This document shows positions 9,681 through 18,754 of a stretch of 64,000 nucleotides of DNA, in pieces; position 1 is the stretch's first letter; each line of letters starts with the position of its first letter. The DNA is from Bremerella sp. TYQ1 (GTDB lineage: Bacteria; Planctomycetota; Planctomycetia; Pirellulales; Pirellulaceae): positions 1,984,001 through 2,048,000 of the forward strand of contig NZ_CP083740.1 in NCBI RefSeq assembly GCF_020150455.1. The letters run 5' to 3'. A program made the position numbers and the translations under genes. The notes under the pieces are model-generated. The model was not told where the DNA came from. It saw only the letters and a list, made by a program, of their open reading frames with translations, and did not search any database.

Positions 9681-11702
9681 TTAATCTGGCGAATCCAGAT
9701 AAGGATCTTGGCCCATTTCGCGGTGCATTTTCTTCCGCTGCTTCTCGTGATAGAGCAACACTTTGCGGTCGCTAAAGTGCTTCTTCTCAATCTTTCGCTG
9801 AGCCTTTTTGAATAGTTTGGCATAACTTGGCAGCTCGCCGGTGCGGTTTTCGCCGTAAGCGACTAGCTTCTTGTATCGATGCGGGCCTAGTCCGACTAGC
9901 AAACAGTCGTCGTCCAGTGCCATGAACTGCCGCGTACTGCCGGGGTCGCCTTGTCGACCGCAACGTCCGACCAGCTGACGGTCGATTCGGGCCGAATCGT
10001 GCAATTCGGTGCAGATCACATGCAAACCGCCCAAGTCATGGACACCTTCGCCGAGCTTGATGTCGGTACCACGGCCGGCCATGTTGGTTGCGACGGTCAC
10101 TTTGCCAGGTTGTCCGGCGCGGGAAACGATCTCGGCTTCGACGGAAACCTGGTGGGCATTCAGGACTTCATGTTCGATACCGGCCTCTTCCAATAGTTTG
10201 GAAAGATGTTCGCTTTTCTCGATGGTTCGTGTGCCGACGAGTACTGGACGGCCTTGAGTGTGGATCTCTTGAATCTCATCCACAATCGCGGTCCATTTGG
10301 CCTCCTCGTTACCAAAAACGCGATCAGGCCATAGCTTTCGCTGTGGGATGCGGTTGGTAGGGCATTTGATCACGTTCAGCTTATAGATCTTTTTGAATTC
10401 GCCCTTGGAACTCGATGCCGTTCCTGTCATACCGCCGAGATGACGGTAACGAAGAAATAAGTCTTGAACAGTGATTCGAGCCGCTTGCCCAGTGGCTACC
10501 GTCACTTCGACGCCTTCTTTCGCCTCGATCGCCTGATGGATGCCGTAGCTCCACTTTCGACCTTCGGCGATACGTCCCGTCGACTCATCGACGATGACCA
10601 CTTCGCCGTCGCGAATCACATAGTGTTGACCACTATGGAAGTCGCGTTTCACTTTAATGGCACGCTCTATGTAGTCGTACAGATCGACCAATCCGACCGT
10701 ATCAAGCAGTTTCGGCTTAGGGACCTGACGTACGAGCAACCGCCCCGACACCGTCAGTTCGACCGATTTTTTATCGTGGTCGTATTCGAAGTGCTTATCT
10801 TCCTCGAACTCTGGCTCACTCTTCGCAGCCCATTGGTGACATGCCACAGCGACTTTTTCTGCTTCGCCCGGAATCGAACTGATCACCAAGGGAGTTCGGG
10901 CATCGTCGATCAATACACTGTCCGCTTCGTCGACCAACGCAAAGAAGTGTTCTCGCTGAACTGGCTCTTCGCTTTTCTCGGACTTGCCTGCTAGCAGCGG
11001 CCCCAGCACGCCGAGCCCTTGTTCGCGTGTTTGGCGAATTAGAAGACGATCGCGGAGGAAGTCGAAACCGAATTCTTTCGACGTCCCATAAGTAATGTCA
11101 CACGCGTAAGCTTTTCGGCGATCGTCCGAGGACATTTGGGATTCGATGATCCCGACCGACATGCCAAGCATTTTATAGACCGGCATCATCAGCTCGGCGT
11201 CACGTGCGGCGAGGTAATCGTTCACCGTCGCGACATGCACCCCTTTGCCAGGCAGTGCATATAAATAGGTCGGCAAAGTTGCCGTTAATGTCTTCCCTTC
11301 ACCGGTCTCCATCTCGGCGATCGAACCGTCGAACATGATCATGCCGCCGATCAGCTGCACTTCGTAGTGCCGCATGTTCATCGTCCGAGCACCTGCGATG
11401 CGTACCAATGCGAATGCTTCCGGCAGAAGCCGATGCAGCGGTTCGCCACTTTTGGCCCGGTGACGCAGGCCTAAACTGTGTTTTCGTAGATCGCGATCGG
11501 AAAGGTCCTTTAATTCGGCCTCGAAACGATCGATCAGCGGTAGCTTCGAGATATAACGAGCGAGCCCCGATCGAGTCACCTGGGAACAGACGGCCGACAC
11601 AGGGTTCGAACGGAACTGTCGAGGCGCCCCTTTCTTGGGCGGCTCTGGCTTCTTGGTTTCTTCCGCTTGGGGCGGTTCCAACGTTTGTTGCTCGGTATCC
11701 AA
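9681..11702 (-). CDS. Short SecA-like preprotein translocase ATPase
   Basis: 673 residues against about 850-1000 for housekeeping SecA. It has the SecA motor: Walker A (METGEGKT, 131-138), DEAD-type Walker B (LVDEADSVLIDDARTPL, DEAD at 258-261), the FGFDFLRD region, GMTGTA, and the second motor half with ATNMAGRGTDIKLG and RIDRQLVGRCGRQGDPGS. It stops just after the first part of the helical scaffold (RKVLLYHEKQRKKMHREMG), so it lacks the helical wing, the two-helix finger and the C-terminal zinc linker. The N-terminus has a proline/lysine-rich extension. The only usable start is TTG (preceded by AGGGAAGAAG). It is the first gene of a minus-strand run with two HlyD proteins and an M50 fusion; it is most likely a specialised paralog. 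Confidence 0.92.
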   Translation of the reverse strand: MDTEQQTLEPPQAEETKKPEPPKKGAPRQFRSNPVSAVCSQVTRSGLARYISKLPLIDRFEAELKDLSDRDLRKHSLGLRHRAKSGEPLHRLLPEAFALVRIAGARTMNMRHYEVQLIGGMIMFDGSIAEMETGEGKTLTATLPTYLYALPGKGVHVATVNDYLAARDAELMMPVYKMLGMSVGIIESQMSSDDRRKAYACDITYGTSKEFGFDFLRDRLLIRQTREQGLGVLGPLLAGKSEKSEEPVQREHFFALVDEADSVLIDDARTPLVISSIPGEAEKVAVACHQWAAKSEPEFEEDKHFEYDHDKKSVELTVSGRLLVRQVPKPKLLDTVGLVDLYDYIERAIKVKRDFHSGQHYVIRDGEVVIVDESTGRIAEGRKWSYGIHQAIEAKEGVEVTVATGQAARITVQDLFLRYRHLGGMTGTASSSKGEFKKIYKLNVIKCPTNRIPQRKLWPDRVFGNEEAKWTAIVDEIQEIHTQGRPVLVGTRTIEKSEHLSKLLEEAGIEHEVLNAHQVSVEAEIVSRAGQPGKVTVATNMAGRGTDIKLGEGVHDLGGLHVICTELHDSARIDRQLVGRCGRQGDPGSTRQFMALDDDCLLVGLGPHRYKKLVAYGENRTGELPSYAKLFKKAQRKIEKKHFSDRKVLLYHEKQRKKMHREMGQDPYLDSPD

Positions 11703-12238
11703 CAGGTCTTCTTCCCTAGAGGTGCATAGCCACTTCGGCTGGGGGTGTCGATCTAATGATAGACGTCATCAGATTTTAGTATGAAAGACAACCCTCTTTG
11801 TTCCCAACTTTCAGCCAACTCTTTCGACAGATTCATGGAAGTTGATTGGTCGGCTGGCCCAACCAACCCGCAAACTTGACGCAATCACCCCACTTTGCCT
11901 TTTCTGTGTGTTTGATGGTGCCAAATAACTTTCCTGCGGAGAATTCCGTTTATACGGGTTGCACATTGCTTTTTGTTTAACCGGCACATGCTGAACGGCC
12001 GACATTCCTAATACGTCCGGAATAATCGTACGCGGACCGTTCGAGTGCCAGGGCTAGCGTCCTGACAAAAGAAAACATTCCGCCTGATAGGCCCCTGGTT
12101 TTTGAACCGCCGGGTTTATTCATGGCTATTCGATTTTGGATGTCCATAAGACGCAAGCGGTAGCTCTTGTAACTCCTTCCGCTGGTCGGAACGAGGCAGG
12201 GCCTTGGGAGCGACAGCATTAGTTTGCGAGCACACAAC
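11703..12238. other. Divergent promoter region between SecA-like and BBP7 genes
   Basis: 536 bases between two divergently transcribed genes, so both promoters should lie here. No gene, RNA or clear operator was recognised. A small minus-strand frame at 11811-12005 has no supporting features. Confidence 0.6.
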
Positions 12239-13666
12239 ATGAAGCTTAACTACTCCACCCTAGCTTTCTCGATCGTCGCGTTGGTCTGCGGGACCGGACG
12301 ATCCTTTGCCCAAGAGGGTTATGCTCCGATGGGATCCCCATATCCTGCCGGTGCTCCTGCTCCCTACGACCCAGCCGGAATGCAGCCACCAGGCATGCAT
12401 CCTGGTTATGCCCCTCAGGCAATGATGGGCCCCATGGGAGCTCCGGGACCTATGATGGGCGGCCCGGCACCTTACGCTCAGATGGCTGCGGCAAACGCTC
12501 ACGGCCAAATGAACCCTGGCATGGAATACGGCGGACCTGTTGATGGTTCTCTGTACGAGCCAGCCGGCGATTACGTTCAATACGAAAACTTCCCAGGCGA
12601 CGCTTGTGGAAACGGCTGTGCTTTGCCACCACGAGCTTACGGCAGCTTCGATACGCTGATCGTCTGGCGACATGGCGGGAACTTCCCAGCGATCCTGACG
12701 ACAAGTGATCCTGCCGACGAAGGTGTTCTGGGTGCCCCAACGACTCAGATCTTGTTCGGTGACGAATACGAATCGGGCGATGCCAACATCGGCGGTCGCA
12801 TCACGATCGGTTTGTGGCTCGATGACTACCAAAACTGGAGCATCGGTGGTCGCTTCATGGGTCTCGTTGACGAAGGTGCGGACTACTCGACCACGTCGAA
12901 CGAATTTTCGACGCTCGCTTTCCCATTCTTCGATCCTGTCTCTGGCATGAACGATTCGTTTGTTGTCGCTCTGCCTGGTAACGGTACCAACGCTGCCGAC
13001 AATACGACGGTCAACCTGACCAACGACAACTCAGTGTACATGGGCGACTTGTTTGTCACCAAGCACATCTATACCAACCATGGCAATCGCTGGGACTTCG
13101 TCACCGGTTATAGCTATGCCAAGATCGAAGACAGCTTCAACAACAACACGACGTTCACCGCTCAAGATGCTGGTTCGACAAGCTTTCCACTTGGTTCGGT
13201 GGTCAACGTCCAAGATAACTTCGACGCAACCAACGAGTTCCATGGTGGTCAGTTCGGCTTGATCGCTGAATTCCAAGACGGACCATTCAGCTGGCGAGCC
13301 ATGGGTAAGATCAGCGTGGGTGGTATGAAGCAGGAAGCTACCGTTTCCGGTGCCACGACGATCGACGGTGCATTTGCTCGCAACGGTGGTGTCTTCACCA
13401 ACGATGCCAACATCGGCACCTACACTCGCGATCAGTTCGCTTACATTCCAGAAGCGACTGTCGACATGATCTACGCTTACAACTGCAATCTCGACTTCAA
13501 GATCGGTGCCAACTTCGTTTACTTTAGCGATGTTGTGACCGGGGCAACGATGGTCAACACGACGGTCGACCCAAGTGCATTCAACCCAACCGCTCCTCAG
13601 TTCAACTTCATCGAACAGGACTTCTGGGTTCTCGGCATGACGCTCGGTATGGAATACCACTACTAA
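12239..13666 (+). CDS. BBP7 family outer-membrane beta-barrel protein
   Basis: 475 residues from the ATG at 12239. A signal peptide (MKLNYSTLAFSIVALVCGTGRSFAQ) is followed by a low-complexity P/G/M/A/Y-rich stretch (about 28-110) and then a barrel-like region of alternating short strands ending in an aromatic C-terminus (LGMTLGMEYHY), as in outer-membrane barrels. The layout matches the planctomycete BBP7 family. It is transcribed divergently from the SecA-like gene and ends at a hairpin shared with the next gene. It could be an outer-membrane partner of the neighbouring export genes, but BBP7 genes are numerous in these genomes and proximity alone is weak evidence. A second BBP7 gene stands at 41146-42678. 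Confidence 0.85.
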   Translation: MKLNYSTLAFSIVALVCGTGRSFAQEGYAPMGSPYPAGAPAPYDPAGMQPPGMHPGYAPQAMMGPMGAPGPMMGGPAPYAQMAAANAHGQMNPGMEYGGPVDGSLYEPAGDYVQYENFPGDACGNGCALPPRAYGSFDTLIVWRHGGNFPAILTTSDPADEGVLGAPTTQILFGDEYESGDANIGGRITIGLWLDDYQNWSIGGRFMGLVDEGADYSTTSNEFSTLAFPFFDPVSGMNDSFVVALPGNGTNAADNTTVNLTNDNSVYMGDLFVTKHIYTNHGNRWDFVTGYSYAKIEDSFNNNTTFTAQDAGSTSFPLGSVVNVQDNFDATNEFHGGQFGLIAEFQDGPFSWRAMGKISVGGMKQEATVSGATTIDGAFARNGGVFTNDANIGTYTRDQFAYIPEATVDMIYAYNCNLDFKIGANFVYFSDVVTGATMVNTTVDPSAFNPTAPQFNFIEQDFWVLGMTLGMEYHY

Positions 13667-13688
13667 GCCGAAGCACGCCTTCGAGATC

Positions 13689-13740
13689 AAGAAACAAAAA
13701 GAGCCGGGCTCAAACGAGTCCGGCTCTTTTTTTGTTTCTT
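13689..13740. terminator. Bidirectional terminator between converging genes
   Basis: A long inverted repeat: AAGAAACAAAAAGAGCCGG on the left and CCGGCTCTTTTTTTGTTTCTT on the right, with a short loop. It has U-runs in both directions and lies between the BBP7 gene (plus) and the 818-residue LEPR-XLL gene (minus). Confidence 0.9.
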
Positions 13741-13750
13741 GCCGTCGCGA

Positions 13751-16207
13751 TTACATGTTCGCGAAGGCGGCATCAACGGCGGCCAGGTTCGTCATGACCT
13801 GCGAAGCCGAGCCATTAATGCGGATGATCATCCCTTCGCTCGTGTTGGCCACGATGCGATAGCCAGGCGTCGACGGCGAGAAGGCTTGAACCACGAATTG
13901 TGGCTCTTCGACCCCGTCGACACTTACTTCAAAGGCAATCTGAGCCGAGCCAGTGGCTGGATCGAGGTAAGCGTATTCTGGTCGAATACGAACCAGGCGA
14001 TCCCAACCCATGTCGACTGCGAACCATTCCAGATTGGTCGTGCCGCCACTCTTGGAGAAGGCCAGAACAATGCTGTTTTCCGTGTTCGATCCGATCGAAT
14101 CACCAAACCCGATGTACTGGGCCTGACGTCCGAAGTAACCGAAGTTCAGTCCGGTGTACTGACCACCTTGCCCATTACCAACGGTAATACCGCTGATGGT
14201 GTTACCTGTGACGGTAAATCCACCGGTGGTCGTGTAGCCCTTGATCAGGAAGCGAGGATCAATGACTCGCACCGAATAAGTGCCTTCATCGAATCCGGAG
14301 AAGCTGTAAGCTCCTTGCGAATCGGTGGTCGTCGTTTCGATGACCGTGCTTCCGTCGAGCAGTTGAACTGTGACACCACCGATACGAGCTTCCGGACTTG
14401 CGTTGGTGCCGGCGTTATCGTCGACGTTGCCATCTCGGTCGACGTCGAAGAAAACGACGCCAGAGAGCAAGCTGTTGAACTGCGTAGTGAAGGTGATCGT
14501 ACCTTCGGTGATCTGACCGCTACCGTCGTCGACACGATAAATAATCGATTCGACCAGGCCAGGTGTGTTCGAGATGTAGGTGAACTCGCCGGTTGGCTGA
14601 TCCATGTCGTCCAGAACTGGAGTGAACGTTCCTTGTAGATCGGAAGCATCCAGAACGTCGCCATTGATGTCGAAGAACCCAACGAAAGTTGGCGTGTCGG
14701 AATCTTCGCCTGGCAACACGTTATCCATGATGTCGATGACGTCGGATTCGATGCCCGATTCCACTTCGACTTCAAAAGGATCTTCGATAAGCTCTACCGG
14801 CTGATTGACTTCATTGATGAAGACATAGACGCCTGCCGTGGTTGTCCCGGCATTATCGGTCATTCCGCTGTCGGTCATCGTGTACTGGAAGTTTTCGGCC
14901 AAGCCACCCAGTCCATCGGGAACCTGGTAAAGCAAGACTTCATGGGAATCGACGCCCATCAGTGCAGCGATTTCTGGAACGCTTTGGGCGTTCTCTTGGA
15001 TGATCACGTTACCTTCGGCCGGCTGGGTTACCGAGTCGATGTTGAATCGCGAGCGATCCCCCATCACCAAGTTGCCATTGCCATCACGGTCGTTGGCCAA
15101 AACGTCGAGCACGTAATACTCGACATCGTTAATGGTGACTTTCGGTGGCGTGCTGCTTTCGTCGTCGCCGAAGAAGTCTTCGTTTACATCGTATGCATCG
15201 AAGTTGGCGCCATTTTCCTGCTGAGCCTGGACAACCAAATTGACACTACCGCCAACAAAGCGGACGATTTCCGCGGTGCCGGAACCGTTGAGGTACGTCG
15301 CATTCAGGTTTTCGTCGGTATCGATGTCACCGTCACGATTCTCTTGGTTGAACGAACTGACCGTATCGTTCATGTCGTTGCCAGGAAGCGTGTAGTCCTG
15401 GATCAAAACCGAGAAATCGGTACCGCTCATGTCGGTTTCGGCAATCGATCGCAACCGAATCGAAGCCAACAGTCGCGTTGCCGTCGGATTCTGAGCGGAG
15501 AAGCCACCGATGTACTTTAAGACGCCTGGCTCGACAAAGCTGGCATCGGTGTTTCCATGAAACGCGCCGTAAGGAGTCACATTATTGGGAACCGTACCAC
15601 CAGCTGGTCCGCTAAAGCCTGGGCCAAGTGTGATGGCGCTGGAGATAGGCTGATCCATCGCAAACAGCGTCGAATCGAACAGCACGTCGACGTAGGCTTG
15701 GTCGATACCGGAAGGGGTCGACGAAGTATCGGTGATGTAGATCTCAAGCGTGAAGTATTCGTTCACGCCGATCGAAGTCGAACCACCTTCGGCGGCTGGC
15801 GACCCCGAATCAGGAACAATTCGTAGATCGACGTCGACCGAGAAATCGGTGGAAGCGGCCTCCCCTTCGATCGACAACGCGTCGATGGCGGCCAACAAGT
15901 CACGGTTTGTCAAAATACCGTCGTTGTCGACGTCAAGGTAAAGCGTTTGCTCACCTTCGATCAAGCTGCGCTGGGCTGCCTTCTTGGAACGCAGATTGGA
16001 CAACAACGTATCGACGTCCATCTGGTTGAACTGACCGTCTGCGTTGACGTCCAGTGGTTGGAAATCGTTGTGGACCGCCGACAGGAGGTCCCCCGCCAGC
16101 ATGGACCGTGTTTCCAGGGGTTCCATTCGGCGAAAGCCTTGCTGCCGTTTGGCGCGTTTCTTCGATTTGGCAGGGGCGCGGTGCTGGCGGCTCTTGTTCT
16201 TTTTCAT
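13751..16207 (-). CDS. LEPR-XLL surface protein with dockerin, cohesin-like and SdrD_B-like domains
   Basis: 818 residues. The N-terminus is strongly basic (MKKNKSRQHRAPAKSKKRAK), with LETRSML at 31-37 and no hydrophobic signal core. A dockerin-like EF-hand pair follows directly (about 53-110: DVNADGQFNQMD, DVDNDGILTNRD), which is unusual because dockerins are mostly C-terminal. Next are a cohesin-like beta-sandwich (about 120-325), cadherin/Ig-like repeats (about 340-560), and an SdrD_B-like domain (about 570-660, VVFFDVDRDGNVDDN). The last 130 residues form an unrecognised domain. It is probably an extracellular or surface-anchored structural protein. It lies divergent to the 652-residue LEPR-XLL gene. 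Domain boundaries are approximate. Confidence 0.85.
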   Translation of the reverse strand: MKKNKSRQHRAPAKSKKRAKRQQGFRRMEPLETRSMLAGDLLSAVHNDFQPLDVNADGQFNQMDVDTLLSNLRSKKAAQRSLIEGEQTLYLDVDNDGILTNRDLLAAIDALSIEGEAASTDFSVDVDLRIVPDSGSPAAEGGSTSIGVNEYFTLEIYITDTSSTPSGIDQAYVDVLFDSTLFAMDQPISSAITLGPGFSGPAGGTVPNNVTPYGAFHGNTDASFVEPGVLKYIGGFSAQNPTATRLLASIRLRSIAETDMSGTDFSVLIQDYTLPGNDMNDTVSSFNQENRDGDIDTDENLNATYLNGSGTAEIVRFVGGSVNLVVQAQQENGANFDAYDVNEDFFGDDESSTPPKVTINDVEYYVLDVLANDRDGNGNLVMGDRSRFNIDSVTQPAEGNVIIQENAQSVPEIAALMGVDSHEVLLYQVPDGLGGLAENFQYTMTDSGMTDNAGTTTAGVYVFINEVNQPVELIEDPFEVEVESGIESDVIDIMDNVLPGEDSDTPTFVGFFDINGDVLDASDLQGTFTPVLDDMDQPTGEFTYISNTPGLVESIIYRVDDGSGQITEGTITFTTQFNSLLSGVVFFDVDRDGNVDDNAGTNASPEARIGGVTVQLLDGSTVIETTTTDSQGAYSFSGFDEGTYSVRVIDPRFLIKGYTTTGGFTVTGNTISGITVGNGQGGQYTGLNFGYFGRQAQYIGFGDSIGSNTENSIVLAFSKSGGTTNLEWFAVDMGWDRLVRIRPEYAYLDPATGSAQIAFEVSVDGVEEPQFVVQAFSPSTPGYRIVANTSEGMIIRINGSASQVMTNLAAVDAAFANM

Positions 16208-16720
16208 GGCGACCTACGGCAACCTATGTTTTCGATTAGGCAAGTGGCGAATTGAGCAACTTGGGAAATTAGGGTGATTTATTCAGCGTCGTTCAGACTA
16301 ATTGGGCAAATTTGCGTTTGCAAACTTTTTCTTACCCTCGGTAGATCCCTCACCGGGAGGAAAATCCGCGTTATCCGCATAATTTCCCAGTTACCTAGCC
16401 ACTTGGTCGCAGTCCGAGGCAGAGAAGTTCCTCTCGACTTGAAGAAAAGATTCCGAAAATCTTGGTTTTGCGTTCTCGGCCGGAACTAACGGGGCCGCAA
16501 TCCGTCCAAATTAGAGACATGTCGCGACGATCTTAGGCGGATAATCGATACAACCCCTAAAGTCAGAACTACCAATGGTTTTGGAAGATTGCGTTCGCCA
16601 AACTCGCAATTACTCTGAGATCTAGGCCATTTCGCTCGCGGCTGTCGTATTCGTCGCTTTTCATCCCATTGTCAAAAGATTACCCATCTCTTGGGTGGCA
16701 CCATCCGATCGCGTAACGCC
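16208..16720. promoter_or_regulatory. Divergent promoter region between two LEPR-XLL genes
   Basis: 513 bases with no gene. It contains AATTTCCCAG near 16381 and CTTACCCTC near 16331, which resemble AATTACCCAG and ATTTACCCAG found upstream of the two other minus-strand LEPR-XLL genes. Promoters for both flanking genes should lie here, but no confident -35/-10 pair was assigned. Confidence 0.5.
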
Positions 16721-18679
16721 ATGAAAAAAGCAAATTCCCGCTCGGCCCAACGAAACTCTGTTCGCCGCCAATGGAATCATGTCGCTCGTCTCGAACAGCT
16801 CGAAGGGCGCGAAATGCTCAACGCGACCAACGAGTTGCTCTCGCTTCGCCTGGCCGCGACCGATCTGCATGGAAACGCCATCACCCAGATCACCCAGGGT
16901 GAAAGCTTCCTGATCAAAGCCTACATCGACGACCGACGTGGCGAACCAGGCGTGGTCGTCGAAGAAGAAGGGGGCGGACTGTTCGTTGTCGACTCCGACC
17001 CGTTTGGCTTTTACACGGCTGCGTTCAACATCACCTTCGACTCGGCCGGATTCGAATTCGATCCGACCTATGGCGTTAACGGCATCAAGTTTGGGCCGAA
17101 CATCAACGCCATCGATACCATTCCCAACGCGCCCCAAACCGAATTCGATGGGTACGTGGGGATGATTAGCGTCCAAAATCAGACGCAAGGGTTCACCGGG
17201 GAGATTGAAGCACTCTCCATGCGGATGATCGCCCAAGCTCCGGGGGTTTACGACGTGGAAGAAGGGTTCAATCCTCACTTTCACTTCGACGTCATCGACC
17301 GTCAGTACGATCCCAATGCACCAAACGGCGAAGGCGCCCCGATTTATACCAACGGGGTTCCTCAACTGGAACGCTTGACCGGACAAGACTTTAACAACGC
17401 GACAATCGGCCAGGACGAGTATTTTTCGCTGCACCGTCTCGGGCAATACATCCTGACGGACGATGAAGATGTCTACTTTGAAGGGGTGGACTTAGAGGTG
17501 ATCGCGGCGAGCACGCCAGCCGATTATCAGCTTCGCTACGTAACCAATCCAACACTCACTTCCGGGGGTGAAGTCAACACGCTTCCGTCGAACGTCGATA
17601 CGATCGACGAGTGGAATTACTTCTACGTGGAAGTCTATGCCAAAGCTCCTGCGGGAAGTTCCGTTCAAGCAGGCGTCGTCGAGCTGAGCTACAACCCAGA
17701 CGACTTCAGTTTCGTCAAAGCTTTCGGCCGTGTGGAAGATCCGAGTAGCCTTCGCTATTCGGTTACTTTGACCGATGTCGACGCTGAGAATGGTACCGTA
17801 CGTATCGGCTACAGCTCACTTTCGACCGATCTTGGTGACGATCGCTACGCATTGATCGGCCGAATTCAGCTTCGTTCTGAAATGGAACTGACGGTCGACT
17901 ATACCGATGGGGAACTGACCTACACCGAGTCGTCGGACATTTCACTCACCGAATCGAACGCGACGGTCTACGACCAAACGACGTTCGAGAGCTCGGTGAT
18001 CGTGGGCTCGACAACGCCCGGCTATCATTTTGAAGTATGGCCGGTCATTTACGATGTTGCGAACGCCGGAGAAGACCGCCGCGTTGGACTATCCGACTTT
18101 GGTAGTTTCGTAGAGCAGTTCGGTAAATTCGTCAACGGAAACCCCTTGATCCGAAAGTTTGACTTTAATAACAGCGGCAAAGTCGACCTGGCCGACTATG
18201 GTCTCTTCGTCCAGAACTTCGGCCAATCTGCCTCGGCCCAATCTTCGCGAGTTTATCCAGCTGGTTACCCTGGCGACTTAGGGGGAGTACCGTTGATGGG
18301 CAGCTCGTTCCTGCTGGAAGGGGAACCTGTTGATACTCGCAGCACGCAGCCGACAAGCACGAAAGCGACGACGCCAGAGGTGGCCCCCAAACAATTCGAT
18401 TCCGGTCCACTTTCGAGCGAAAGTTTTTCAACCACGCTGCCGCTGATGGCAAGTGCATCGTCCTACGTTTCGACGAATGACACGTCCGACGAAACGCCGG
18501 CAAACGATCCGGAAGAATCAACCGATGCCGCGATTGCCAGTTTCGATGAACAAGCCGATCTGATCGTCCTGACGGCATCGCAGTCGGAAGAAACGGAGGA
18601 AGATTCCACCGAAGGACCGACGTTCGCAGATCATGCCGACGAAGTTTTGGCCCTATGGAAAGAAGACGAACAGCTGTAA
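16721..18679 (+). CDS. LEPR-XLL surface protein with two cohesin-like domains and a dockerin
   Basis: 652 residues from the ATG at 16721; an in-frame TTG at 16691 is less likely. A basic N-terminus leads to LEGREML (27-33). Two cohesin-like beta-sandwich regions follow (about 35-170 and 255-420; VELSYNPDDFSFVKAFG), then a paired EF-hand dockerin-like module (about 440-500, DRRVGLSDFGSF and DFNNSGKVDLADYGLF). After it come LLEGEPV (about 531-537), a long S/T/P/E linker and an acidic end (ALWKEDEQL). The cohesin-then-dockerin order matches the C-terminal part of the cyclophilin protein at the left edge. Probably extracellular and structural. It is 75 bases upstream of the metallopeptidase gene, likely cotranscribed. 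Confidence 0.82.
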   Translation: MKKANSRSAQRNSVRRQWNHVARLEQLEGREMLNATNELLSLRLAATDLHGNAITQITQGESFLIKAYIDDRRGEPGVVVEEEGGGLFVVDSDPFGFYTAAFNITFDSAGFEFDPTYGVNGIKFGPNINAIDTIPNAPQTEFDGYVGMISVQNQTQGFTGEIEALSMRMIAQAPGVYDVEEGFNPHFHFDVIDRQYDPNAPNGEGAPIYTNGVPQLERLTGQDFNNATIGQDEYFSLHRLGQYILTDDEDVYFEGVDLEVIAASTPADYQLRYVTNPTLTSGGEVNTLPSNVDTIDEWNYFYVEVYAKAPAGSSVQAGVVELSYNPDDFSFVKAFGRVEDPSSLRYSVTLTDVDAENGTVRIGYSSLSTDLGDDRYALIGRIQLRSEMELTVDYTDGELTYTESSDISLTESNATVYDQTTFESSVIVGSTTPGYHFEVWPVIYDVANAGEDRRVGLSDFGSFVEQFGKFVNGNPLIRKFDFNNSGKVDLADYGLFVQNFGQSASAQSSRVYPAGYPGDLGGVPLMGSSFLLEGEPVDTRSTQPTSTKATTPEVAPKQFDSGPLSSESFSTTLPLMASASSYVSTNDTSDETPANDPEESTDAAIASFDEQADLIVLTASQSEETEEDSTEGPTFADHADEVLALWKEDEQL

Positions 18680-18754
18680 CGCATTCGTAACCGGTCAGCG
18701 ATAGCTGGCATTCTTCTCTTCCTTTTCCCAGCATTTCGGTCGCTGGACTCAAAC

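Noticed and set aside
11811..12005. Small minus-strand frame in the SecA/BBP7 divergent region
   Set aside because: No ribosome binding site, no motif; more likely promoter DNA.
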